In this document: positions 10,187 to 18,434 of the stretch, one piece after another | Position numbering within the stretch: position 1 is the first letter of the stretch | How the letters are laid out: each line of letters starts with the position of its first letter | Source of the DNA: Deltaproteobacteria bacterium | GTDB lineage: Bacteria; Myxococcota_C; UBA6777 | Assembly: GCA_002731275.1 (NCBI GenBank) | Contig: PCBK01000070.1 | Span: forward strand, 1 to 64,000 | Direction: 5' to 3' | DNA: 64,000 nucleotides | Translations under genes and position numbers: made by a program | Notes under the pieces: model-generated | Told to the model about the DNA's origin: nothing | The model's database searches: none | Seen by the model: only the letters and a program-made list of their open reading frames with translations

Positions 10187-10210
10187 TCAGGTCTTCCTGA
10201 AGGGTTTTTT
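10187..10210 (+). terminator. Short hairpin terminator
   Basis: TCAGG pairs with CCTGA around TCTT (10187-10200), followed by AGGG and TTTTTT. The stem is only 5 bp, but position and U-run fit a terminator for the preceding gene. Confidence 0.4.
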
Positions 10211-10322
10211 CTCTCCTGTCCGAAAAAGTATGCTATGATGTGCCGGTGGATGGAGCCACCATCGTTGATGGCCAGGATGCTAGGTGTTGGGGTTCATGTG
10301 ATCATTGTATGAGGATTCGTTG

Positions 10323-13112
10323 ATGGTCGACTTGGAAATGGAATTGTTGGAAGTCTGTGAGCGTTTGCAAGAGGACGGTCGCCTCTCCAACACAGACTTT
10401 CAAAGCGCGCTGGCAGTCCAGCGTGCCGAAGGTGGTGGCATCGATGAGATCCTCGTCGGGATGGGCGTGGTCTCAGAAGAAGTCTTTCAACGCACACTCG
10501 CCAAACATCTCAAGTGTCCATTCTGGGACGCCAGCGGCCTTGAACGCCTGACCAAAGAGCACCCAGAGCCCAAACCTTTCCTCGAATCTTCCTTTATTCA
10601 CCAACACATTATCTTTCCAGTATCTTTGAACAAAGCTGAAGGGTGGATGTACATCATCGTCTCCAGGATGCCTTCACGTTCGTTTTTGGAGACCCTGCAA
10701 AAGATGGTGGGGGTCGATGATATCCGCTTTGATGTCTCGACTCGGGCGTTGGTCGCTGCGGCGATCGTGAGAGTCTACGACCGGGCACAGTCTGTCCGGG
10801 GGTTTGGTACGGAGAGCATTCCTGCTGGTGACGATATCGCCTGCCCCAAATGTGGTGAACGACAGCCCGGCGAGCTGCTCGTCTGCGATCATTGTGGGGA
10901 GCCTCTGCGTGACGAGTTAAAAGAGACGGTCCACCAGCCGGGTACACTTGTGGGTGCCTTTCGGATCGAGCGCTTGATCGCTTGCGGTGGGATGGCTGAG
11001 GTCTATCTCGCTACGGATATGAGGAATGATCAAGAGATCGCGCTCAAAATTCTTCAGAGCCAATTGTCTTCCTTGCGCAGCTCCATCCAACGTTTCCAGC
11101 GCGAAGCGCGTACACTTCGAGAGCTTAGTCATCCGAGTATTGTGCGCTTTTTGGAGTTTGGTTACCAGGAAGGGATTGGACTCTATATCGCGACTGAGTT
11201 CCTCAGAGGACGCGAGTTCCTTGAGCTGCTGCAAGGGGGAGAGCCTATTCCTCTCAGTGAATTGGCTCCATTGGTCGAAGAGATCTGTGACGCGCTCTCT
11301 TACGCACACCGTCATGAGGTGATCCACCGCGATCTGAAACCTGATAACATCTTTTTGACAGAAGACATACATGGACAGCCTGGTCCTGCCAAGCTCATCG
11401 ACTTTGGGATCGCGAAGATTCTTGATGACTCGATGGTCCGCACACAGACAGGGCTTGTGTTGGGGACACCTCGGTATATGTCTCCAGAGCAGGTCGCTGA
11501 TCAGCGCGTGGATCATCGCGCTGATCTTTACTCCTTCGCTGTCATTTTGTACGAAGCCCTCACCAATCGTTGCCTGTTTGTCGCCGACAGTGGCTACCAA
11601 ATGATGATGAAGCAGCTCTATTCACCTGCGCCGCTCATCTCCGAGACACGCCCTGACCTGGCTTTCCCTCCCTTGCTCGTACAGCTACTCCAGGACTCCC
11701 TCGCGAAGGTGCCTGATGAGAGGCCCCCCACGATGGACGCGTTCAAGGAGCGCTTCCTCGACGCAGTCGAAGAGTGGAACTTTATGTCGCTGGAACTTGG
11801 TGAATCGACGATGCTCGACTTTCGCAATCCAAGTCAAGATATGCTCCCACAAGCAGAGATGCCAACGTTCAATGAGCCAGAGGCGCAATTCTCCCGAAAA
11901 GCATCCAGCCCAAATGAGACATTTGTCCCACAGCAAGTCACACCTGTCTCACCCGATAATTTTCTCGAACAACCCGAACAAGGCCATGAGGAAGTAAGTG
12001 GATTGTTTCGCAATGAGCTCCATGAATCACTTGGCGAAGACATACAACCTCCTCCCGATGAGAGTGCATTTTTGACAGGTCCAACAAGTACTGAGTCACG
12101 CGAAGCCGAGTTGTTTCTTCCCCAAGATAGTAGCGAAGCCGTCCCTGGCGTTTTGCCTCCTGGTGAGGAGGGGACGCCACACATTGGTTTCGCTGTACAG
12201 GATCATCTCGCTGGTACAGAATTGATGCTCGAAGAAGAACCAATAGACGATGATTTCGAATTTGGGGCGGCGTCTTTTTATCACCACAAAGAGGAACCAA
12301 GTCCCGTCGGAAAGAGGGAGTTGAGTGAGCTTGAGCTGCTCGCGATCAACGAACAATTTATGGACATGGAGTTCGAAGGTGGAGGGGGTCCTAAACCCCA
12401 GAAACCGAGAAAACCGAAGAAGTCAGCGCCCAAGAATTTGACTTCGCTTGGGGATCTACACGTCGAGGCTCCAAAAAAGGTCCAAAGAAAACCCTCTCTG
12501 AAAAAACCTGTGGGGCCTGGGATTAAGCCGATCAGACGTGAGCAAATTGATCTGCCAGTCGTCGAAGGTGCGGTCGCGCTCGATGACGCTGCTCCCGATG
12601 ATCTTCGCTCGATGGGGGCTGGGTTTCGTGAGCCACAGGTGCGTATGGAGCGCCCGCCGATGAGGCACGCAGAGCCCGAGAGAGATGGACGTCGTGCAGT
12701 CTACACGTCACCGAACACGCCGAAAGGAACGTCTGGTTCTTCGACGCATGTGTTGTTGCTCGTGTTGTTTATCATCGTGATGGGAGGTGTGGGATTTGGA
12801 GGGTGGTTTTACTACTTTCGGGAACCTCAAAAAGCGACCCCTCATTCAGGAACAGAGCCCCACGTGTACTCCTCGGGAGACGATGATTTTGAGGTTGTGA
12901 AGACAGCACCCCGCAAGAAGGCCAAAGCCGGACAAGGCAAGGGAGAAGGGCGTTGGGTCAAACAATATCGCCCCGACTGGGTATGGGATGAGGGCAAGCG
13001 AAAGTTTGTGATGATTCGCAAGTGGATGAAGGTGTGGGTTCCGAAGGGACAAGAGGCGCCAAAGATCGATGACAAACCATTGCATAGGAAACCCACTCGA
13101 CCTCGTCGATGA
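10323..13112 (+). CDS. Ser/Thr protein kinase with N-terminal MshEN-like domain and zinc ribbon
   Basis: 929 residues; ATG 10323 has GAGG 8 nt upstream. Residues about 5-155 resemble the MshEN/GspE N-terminal domain of type II secretion and type IV pilus ATPases (GRLSNTDFQSALAVQ, then DEILVGMGVVSEEVFQRTLA). A zinc ribbon follows (C174-x2-C177 ... C188-x2-C191). A eukaryotic-type kinase domain (about 212-480) has Lys242 in ALK, HRD with Asp337, DFG with Asp360 and GTPRYMSPEQ, so it should be catalytically active. A long acidic, Pro-rich linker leads to one membrane helix (about 810-832) and a short basic C-terminal domain (RWVKQYRPDWVWDEGKRKF). The kinase is cytoplasmic. It converges with the other kinase gene, with 16 bp between the stops. 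Confidence 0.93.
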   Translation: MVDLEMELLEVCERLQEDGRLSNTDFQSALAVQRAEGGGIDEILVGMGVVSEEVFQRTLAKHLKCPFWDASGLERLTKEHPEPKPFLESSFIHQHIIFPVSLNKAEGWMYIIVSRMPSRSFLETLQKMVGVDDIRFDVSTRALVAAAIVRVYDRAQSVRGFGTESIPAGDDIACPKCGERQPGELLVCDHCGEPLRDELKETVHQPGTLVGAFRIERLIACGGMAEVYLATDMRNDQEIALKILQSQLSSLRSSIQRFQREARTLRELSHPSIVRFLEFGYQEGIGLYIATEFLRGREFLELLQGGEPIPLSELAPLVEEICDALSYAHRHEVIHRDLKPDNIFLTEDIHGQPGPAKLIDFGIAKILDDSMVRTQTGLVLGTPRYMSPEQVADQRVDHRADLYSFAVILYEALTNRCLFVADSGYQMMMKQLYSPAPLISETRPDLAFPPLLVQLLQDSLAKVPDERPPTMDAFKERFLDAVEEWNFMSLELGESTMLDFRNPSQDMLPQAEMPTFNEPEAQFSRKASSPNETFVPQQVTPVSPDNFLEQPEQGHEEVSGLFRNELHESLGEDIQPPPDESAFLTGPTSTESREAELFLPQDSSEAVPGVLPPGEEGTPHIGFAVQDHLAGTELMLEEEPIDDDFEFGAASFYHHKEEPSPVGKRELSELELLAINEQFMDMEFEGGGGPKPQKPRKPKKSAPKNLTSLGDLHVEAPKKVQRKPSLKKPVGPGIKPIRREQIDLPVVEGAVALDDAAPDDLRSMGAGFREPQVRMERPPMRHAEPERDGRRAVYTSPNTPKGTSGSSTHVLLLVLFIIVMGGVGFGGWFYYFREPQKATPHSGTEPHVYSSGDDDFEVVKTAPRKKAKAGQGKGEGRWVKQYRPDWVWDEGKRKFVMIRKWMKVWVPKGQEAPKIDDKPLHRKPTRPRR

Positions 13113-13128
13113 AGGCGATGAGTGGGGC

Positions 13129-15309
13129 TCAGGGGGGCGGTGTCGGTGTGGGGAGCGGCATCGTGTAGGTGAATTGTTTTTGCTCACCGTTTCGAACAAA
13201 CATCCGAAATGTTCTCGCCGTTTTGAGTTGGGGATGCTCAAGTTTGAGTGTGTGCCAGCCTGCGTAGACAGTGTAGGGAGTTTGGCTATTTTTCCCCAAG
13301 AATTGACCGTCAAGTGTGACATTGGCCCAAGGTTTGAGCTTGAGTATGAGGGAGCCCTTCTGGATTTTGATGAACTGTTTGTTCAGTTTTCCAGGCGCGA
13401 GGTTGAGGTTGAGTGGGATATACACGTACGGGCGCTTGCGTTGTAAGATAAAGCGGTGTTTTCCCGAGGGCAAACGATACCTGACAGGTGTGTATCCGAG
13501 CTTGCGTTTGCGGTTGGCCCAGTAAACAGTACAAGGGCAAGGAGGAGAGGAGGCTTCCAGGAGCAGCTTGCTGCCCAAGGAGCGTTTCTTTCGTCCTCCG
13601 GGAGGTTGAGGGATGCTTCCTCTTTGACCATTAGGGCGTTTGGCTGCGCTACCATAGGTGATCGAGGTGTCGCTTGTGTCGGGTGGGTCTTTGGGTTTGG
13701 AGGGACCTGAAAAGAACCAGTACGCACCACCTATGATCAGGACGAGGAGGACAACAATGGCGATCAGTCCGTAGATGTACTCATCATCATCATCCTCTTC
13801 CTCTTGTGCGGGGGGCGTTGGAGCGGTAGGTTGTTGTGGACGCAAGATCTCGGAAGGAGGACGCATCGAAGGCGGAGGCGTTGCCGGACGGGGAATGGAA
13901 GGCGGAGGTGTTGGGGTGCGTCTGCTCGCCGGTTGTGCTGAGTTGGTGCCGAGGTATTCTCTGGAGATCTCTTCGAGTTGTCCCATTGAAGAGACTTGCA
14001 TACTACCGTCTTCACCGATGATTAAGGCTGCAGTAGCTTCTTCTGAGGGGATTCCTGGGCTGGAAGGTTCAGGGGCGTGTTGTGGTGCACCTGCGACTTC
14101 GGAGATCGGCAGACACTTTGTCTCGACCTGCCAGGACTCTAGTGGCTCATCAGGGAGAGGTGGGCGAGAGACTGGCATCGCGTTGCGTTCGAACGGTGCT
14201 GGTGTGCTCTCCGGGATGGTCCCGAATGGGTTAAAGGGTTCATCCTCTGGTGGATAATGGTCAGCAGGGGGTTGGTAGGATGGTGTTGATGGAGGGAGCT
14301 GTCTGGAGTGTGAAGGTTCCTGGTAGAGCGGTGGTTGCTGACCCTCTGTCTCTGTCTCTGTGAAAGGGTGGACTTCATATGGTGAGCCTGCGAAGAGACC
14401 ACGGATATAGTGTGCGATATGATTGGGACCGACTTCGTAGCCAGCGATTTGTTGGATCGCGAAGTGTAGATCTTGTTCGAGCTCTGCGCCACTTTGGTAG
14501 CGTCTGTTGCGGTCCTTTTCGAGCAGACGCATGAGGATATGGTAGAGCGGTTCGGGGATGGTGGGGTTAAAGTGGTAGGGGTCTTGTGGGTGTTGTGTGA
14601 GGATGGCTTGTAACATCTGGACATCTCCCTTCGCCTTGAAGGGTTTTTGTCCTGTTAACAGCTCGTACATGACGACGCCAATGGCGAACAGGTCATGTCG
14701 CCAGTCGATCATCTCGCCGTTCAAGTACTCAGGCGACATATAGGATACTTTTCCTTTGAGGACGCCTGTTTGAGTGGGAGCTTGCCTTTCGTTTGTGGCG
14801 GCTTTGGCGATCCCGAAGTCGAGGACCTTCGCGTTGCCATCGAGGGACACCATGATATTGGGGAGGCTGATATCCCTGTGGATCAGGTTGAGGGCCTGAC
14901 CGGTGTTATAATCCTTGTAGAAGTGGGCATAATTGAGCCCTGCGGCGGCTTGTGCGAGGATGGTTGCGATGTAGATGGGAGGGATTTGTTGTCCCTTCTC
15001 CTCGCTTTGATCGAGGATTTGTCCCAGGTCATATCCTTGCACAAACTCCATCGCGATGTAGTAGCGATGATCTTCTTCGCCCATGTCGTAGATCTTCACG
15101 ATATGGGGGTGGTTGAGCAGAGCCGCGACACGCGCCTCGTTGAGGAACATGTTTACAAACTCAGCATCATCAGCTCTATGAGGGAGAATACGTTTGATCG
15201 CGACTCTGCGAGCGAGTCCCGACGCTCCTGGCTGCTCTGCCAGGAAAATTTCTGCCATGCCACCGACTGCGACACGTCGAATTAACCGATAACGACCCAG
15301 CGTTTCCAC
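13129..15309 (-). CDS. Membrane Ser/Thr protein kinase with C-terminal PEGA-type domain
   Basis: 726 residues from GTG 15309, with GGAG 6 nt upstream. The kinase domain (about 7-290) has Lys39 in VAIK, the loop HRDISLPN with Asp146, DFG with Asp164 and KVSYMSPEY, so activity is expected. The HRDxSxxN loop is common in myxobacterial kinases. A Pro/Glu-rich linker is followed by a membrane helix (about 509-531). The outer C-terminal part is basic and beta-rich, with a PEGA-like segment (KPWANVTLDGQFLGK), and may sense surface ligands. It is the last gene of a three-gene operon, 53 bp after the degenerate histidine kinase. Confidence 0.93.
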   Translation of the reverse strand: METLGRYRLIRRVAVGGMAEIFLAEQPGASGLARRVAIKRILPHRADDAEFVNMFLNEARVAALLNHPHIVKIYDMGEEDHRYYIAMEFVQGYDLGQILDQSEEKGQQIPPIYIATILAQAAAGLNYAHFYKDYNTGQALNLIHRDISLPNIMVSLDGNAKVLDFGIAKAATNERQAPTQTGVLKGKVSYMSPEYLNGEMIDWRHDLFAIGVVMYELLTGQKPFKAKGDVQMLQAILTQHPQDPYHFNPTIPEPLYHILMRLLEKDRNRRYQSGAELEQDLHFAIQQIAGYEVGPNHIAHYIRGLFAGSPYEVHPFTETETEGQQPPLYQEPSHSRQLPPSTPSYQPPADHYPPEDEPFNPFGTIPESTPAPFERNAMPVSRPPLPDEPLESWQVETKCLPISEVAGAPQHAPEPSSPGIPSEEATAALIIGEDGSMQVSSMGQLEEISREYLGTNSAQPASRRTPTPPPSIPRPATPPPSMRPPSEILRPQQPTAPTPPAQEEEDDDDEYIYGLIAIVVLLVLIIGGAYWFFSGPSKPKDPPDTSDTSITYGSAAKRPNGQRGSIPQPPGGRKKRSLGSKLLLEASSPPCPCTVYWANRKRKLGYTPVRYRLPSGKHRFILQRKRPYVYIPLNLNLAPGKLNKQFIKIQKGSLILKLKPWANVTLDGQFLGKNSQTPYTVYAGWHTLKLEHPQLKTARTFRMFVRNGEQKQFTYTMPLPTPTPPP

Positions 15310-15362
15310 GCCTTACTCCAGACTACAGGTAAAGGCCACTTCGAGAAAATAGGTACAGTGGC

Positions 15363-18300
15363 CTAAAAGGGTTGAAGAAGAACATAATGCAACGACTCCA
15401 AAGCCTTGTGCAGTTTGTGGTCGATGGAGACGTCGCTAAACAACAAGATGGGGACTTCTTTGGTCCGGGCTGAACGCCCCATCTCAATAAACAATGGTGC
15501 CCAATGGTGGAGCGGTTCATTTAAGCGCAAGACCAACAGATGAGGAGGCGCACGGTACAGGTGGTGGACACCTTGTGCGGGATTCTCCTCAGCTTGCACT
15601 TTGTATTCCATCCCGCAACAAAAACGCAGCAACAGATCGAGCTGTGGTTGTTCGGATTGCAGACCGATACTCAGGATGTCGGGTTTTTTCTTACGATTTG
15701 GGATCAATCGCACGCGCTTTAGCCAACTCATCCACTGTGTTTGGGGCAACGGCATGCTTTGGTAACCTTGCCAACACAGCCGCATATGAGAGGCCTGGGA
15801 GTCATTGCTCAACAACTCCAACATGGGCAATCTGGGGAGCGTTGGAGATTCCTCAAAGAGCTCGATCAGGCGAAACTTTGCATCACTCCCTTTGGAGGAC
15901 GAGAACATCAGTCCAGCAGGGGGTTGAGGGCGGCTGATGAGCAGCTTCAATTCTTGTGTCGAGGGGGCAGGGACGAGATGCAGCTTGAGTGGATGTGTGT
16001 CAGGGACGTGTTCGACAGGGAGCGCGTCTTCTTCTTCGAGGTAGACGATCTCCTGCATCCCTGCTGGCGTTGGAGTCGCGACCGTGTGCGTCTTGAGCGG
16101 CGCTGGTTGTGGCGGAAAGGAGAAGACTTCAGATGTCCCACCTGTCTCCTCGTCGAGCAGTGAATCAAAGGCGAGCTCCTCTTCTGAGGGAGGATATCGT
16201 TTGGGCTCTGAGGGAGGTGAGGCAAACAGTGGAGGAGGCTCTTGGATGCTCGCGTTGGGGAGGGTGGGGGGCTCCTCAAGATGAAGATCATCGATGATCA
16301 GGTCGTCGAGTTCATCTTCGGAGACGGCCGTACTTTCCTCTTCGAGGAGCATCCTGGGGTCGACACTTCCATCTTGCTTGGGCAGGGGAGGTGGTGTCAA
16401 AGGCGCTGGCGTCAAAGGTTCATGTTTGACGACAGAGAACGCAGGGAGACTGTCCCGTGAGTTGTGCAGTTGTGGCAGATCGTAGCGGGAAGGGGAGCTC
16501 TCTCGTCTGGTGGGTGGAGTGCCAAACTCTTCTGTGTGGGCCTTGGCGAAGATCCCTGGTGTGCTGAGCAGGTGTTCGAAGTCTTCTGTGTTTTTGAGGA
16601 CTTCAACTTCTGCTGTGGGCGTGACATTTGGAAAGGTCACGTGTGAGTCGAAGGGCTGTTGCCATTTGGGTGGAAGTGCGGGGAGACTGGGGAGATCGGG
16701 GAGCGCTGTTTTGCGCTCTTGTGGCGGTGTGAAGGAGACTGGCAACTTGATCATCAAGAGCAGACCACCATCGATGATCTCGGCTGAAATCTCTCCACTG
16801 TGCAGGAGGACGAGTTCTTTTGTGAGCGCGAGGGCAATCCCTGGTGGATCATCGATATCGGGGTCGAAGTCGGGACGTTGGAAGGGTTGGAAGAGTCTCG
16901 CACATTCTTCTTCGGAGATAGGCTCACTGTCGTGTTGGAGGATAAGCTCCATGTGGCCTGGTGTGTGGATACTCTCTCGGCTGATAAAATCGATACTTCC
17001 GTTTGTAGGTGTCGCATCAAGGGCGTGCTCAAAGAGCGTGTGGAAGATCTGTTTGAGAGAGCGCTCATCGGCTTCGAGTTGGTGATCTGTAAGGTTGAGT
17101 GAGACCTGGAGATTTTTTTGCCGAATGAGGGTGTGGAATAGAATGCGCGTTTCTTCGGCGATAAGTGATAGATCAAGCGTTTCAGGGATGAGATGGACTT
17201 GTCCTGCCATACAGCGGCTGTACTCGGTGAGTTGAGCGAGCAGATCGCTGATGTAGCGATTGGAGCGCAGCGCTGAGCGAAGGAAGCGTTTTTGGCGTCC
17301 ATTGATCGCGCCAAAAGAGGGGTCTTGCAAGCTCTCAAGGTGGTTGAGCAGATTGCGTGAGTTGGGCAACAGTTGGGATGTTGCGTCCATGATGAACTCG
17401 AATTGCTTGAGGATATCTTTCTCATTTCTATCGAGTTGTACCTGGAACTGCGAGTGCAGTTTTTGGAAAATTTCGTAGGTTTTGAGCAAGATTTGACGTT
17501 GTTCTTCGCCCATCTTGAGGACTTTTTGTGTCAGCTCGCTGTACGTCGTGAGCTGTTGATGCGCTGATTGTGCGAGGGCTGCGTTTTTTTGTGCCTCTTG
17601 CGATAACCTTGCGTTCTCCTCTTGAAGTTGGGAGCGCGCGCCGGACAGCTCTTGCTGGTCATTGTTGAGCTCGTCGCGTTGTTTGGCGAGCATATCGCAT
17701 TCTTGCAGGAGTTGGGAGATCTGCTGTTGTTGGACGTCGACTTTTTCCTGCAATTCCTCTTCGAGGGGGGTGGGGCCTGAAGGAATTTTGAGCTCTTCGA
17801 TGAGGCGGTTTTGTTCTTCAAGCTCCCGCTCATTTTGGGCTTGTAATTCCTGATAGGCGAGGATTGGTGCGAGGTTATCGGTGATAAGCTGCCCAATCAT
17901 CAGGTAGTTTTCGTGGAAGAATGAGGGTTGTCGGTGGCAGATATGTAGCGTCCCGATCCACTGGTCTTGGAAGTAAAGGGGGAAGAGCAGGACACTTTGA
18001 CTTTCGCTGCCCCAAAATTCGTTTCCAAACCATTTTTTGGCTTCAGGGCACTGTTGATCCACATGTTGGATCAGTCGAGCGTGAGCGCAGAAATCTTCGT
18101 ACATGAAGCGCTCTTCGAGGATCATCATCAACTCTTCAGGGGGCTCACCTTCTTCGAAGAGCCAGTAACGAAGGCTCTCGCCGTCCCCATCAAAAGGGAA
18201 GCTCAGGCAGAGATGTTCAAATGAGAAGATCTCTTGCAACAAAGGGGAGAACCGTGGGGAGAGGATCGCCCCTGTTTGGTTCATTTCTGCGAGGATGATG

Positions 18301-18410
18301 GGAAGTCGTGCGATGTGAGAGACGAGTAAGCTGGCGTCTTCACAGCGTTGGCGTAGAACTTGTGTTGGTATTTTGGCGCTTGAACGGGGCTTTTGAGCTT
18401 CTTGGGTCAT
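15363..18410 (-). CDS. GAF/coiled-coil protein with degenerate histidine-kinase core
   Basis: 1015 residues; ATG 18410 has AGGAG 8 nt upstream. A GAF-like sensor (about 25-190) is followed by a long coiled coil (about 190-335), a HisKA-like helical pair (about 335-400) and an HATPase-like fold (about 410-557). The core looks inactive: the dimerisation helix has FIMDATSQLLPNSRN where a phosphoacceptor His is expected, the N-box reads FEHALDAT with His462 for Asn, and the G1 box reads DSEPIS where DxGxG is expected. A long Pro/Glu-rich linker and a C-terminal alpha/beta domain of about 150 residues follow, which might be receiver-like. No membrane segment is seen. It probably signals by binding, perhaps to the downstream kinase. 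The next gene starts 53 bp later. Confidence 0.8.
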   Translation of the reverse strand: MTQEAQKPRSSAKIPTQVLRQRCEDASLLVSHIARLPIILAEMNQTGAILSPRFSPLLQEIFSFEHLCLSFPFDGDGESLRYWLFEEGEPPEELMMILEERFMYEDFCAHARLIQHVDQQCPEAKKWFGNEFWGSESQSVLLFPLYFQDQWIGTLHICHRQPSFFHENYLMIGQLITDNLAPILAYQELQAQNERELEEQNRLIEELKIPSGPTPLEEELQEKVDVQQQQISQLLQECDMLAKQRDELNNDQQELSGARSQLQEENARLSQEAQKNAALAQSAHQQLTTYSELTQKVLKMGEEQRQILLKTYEIFQKLHSQFQVQLDRNEKDILKQFEFIMDATSQLLPNSRNLLNHLESLQDPSFGAINGRQKRFLRSALRSNRYISDLLAQLTEYSRCMAGQVHLIPETLDLSLIAEETRILFHTLIRQKNLQVSLNLTDHQLEADERSLKQIFHTLFEHALDATPTNGSIDFISRESIHTPGHMELILQHDSEPISEEECARLFQPFQRPDFDPDIDDPPGIALALTKELVLLHSGEISAEIIDGGLLLMIKLPVSFTPPQERKTALPDLPSLPALPPKWQQPFDSHVTFPNVTPTAEVEVLKNTEDFEHLLSTPGIFAKAHTEEFGTPPTRRESSPSRYDLPQLHNSRDSLPAFSVVKHEPLTPAPLTPPPLPKQDGSVDPRMLLEEESTAVSEDELDDLIIDDLHLEEPPTLPNASIQEPPPLFASPPSEPKRYPPSEEELAFDSLLDEETGGTSEVFSFPPQPAPLKTHTVATPTPAGMQEIVYLEEEDALPVEHVPDTHPLKLHLVPAPSTQELKLLISRPQPPAGLMFSSSKGSDAKFRLIELFEESPTLPRLPMLELLSNDSQASHMRLCWQGYQSMPLPQTQWMSWLKRVRLIPNRKKKPDILSIGLQSEQPQLDLLLRFCCGMEYKVQAEENPAQGVHHLYRAPPHLLVLRLNEPLHHWAPLFIEMGRSARTKEVPILLFSDVSIDHKLHKALESLHYVLLQPF

Positions 18411-18434
18411 CTAGCTGGCTCCTGGAACATCAAT

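Noticed and set aside
15363-18410. Active sensor histidine kinase
   Set aside because: Phosphoacceptor His, N-box Asn and G1 box are missing.
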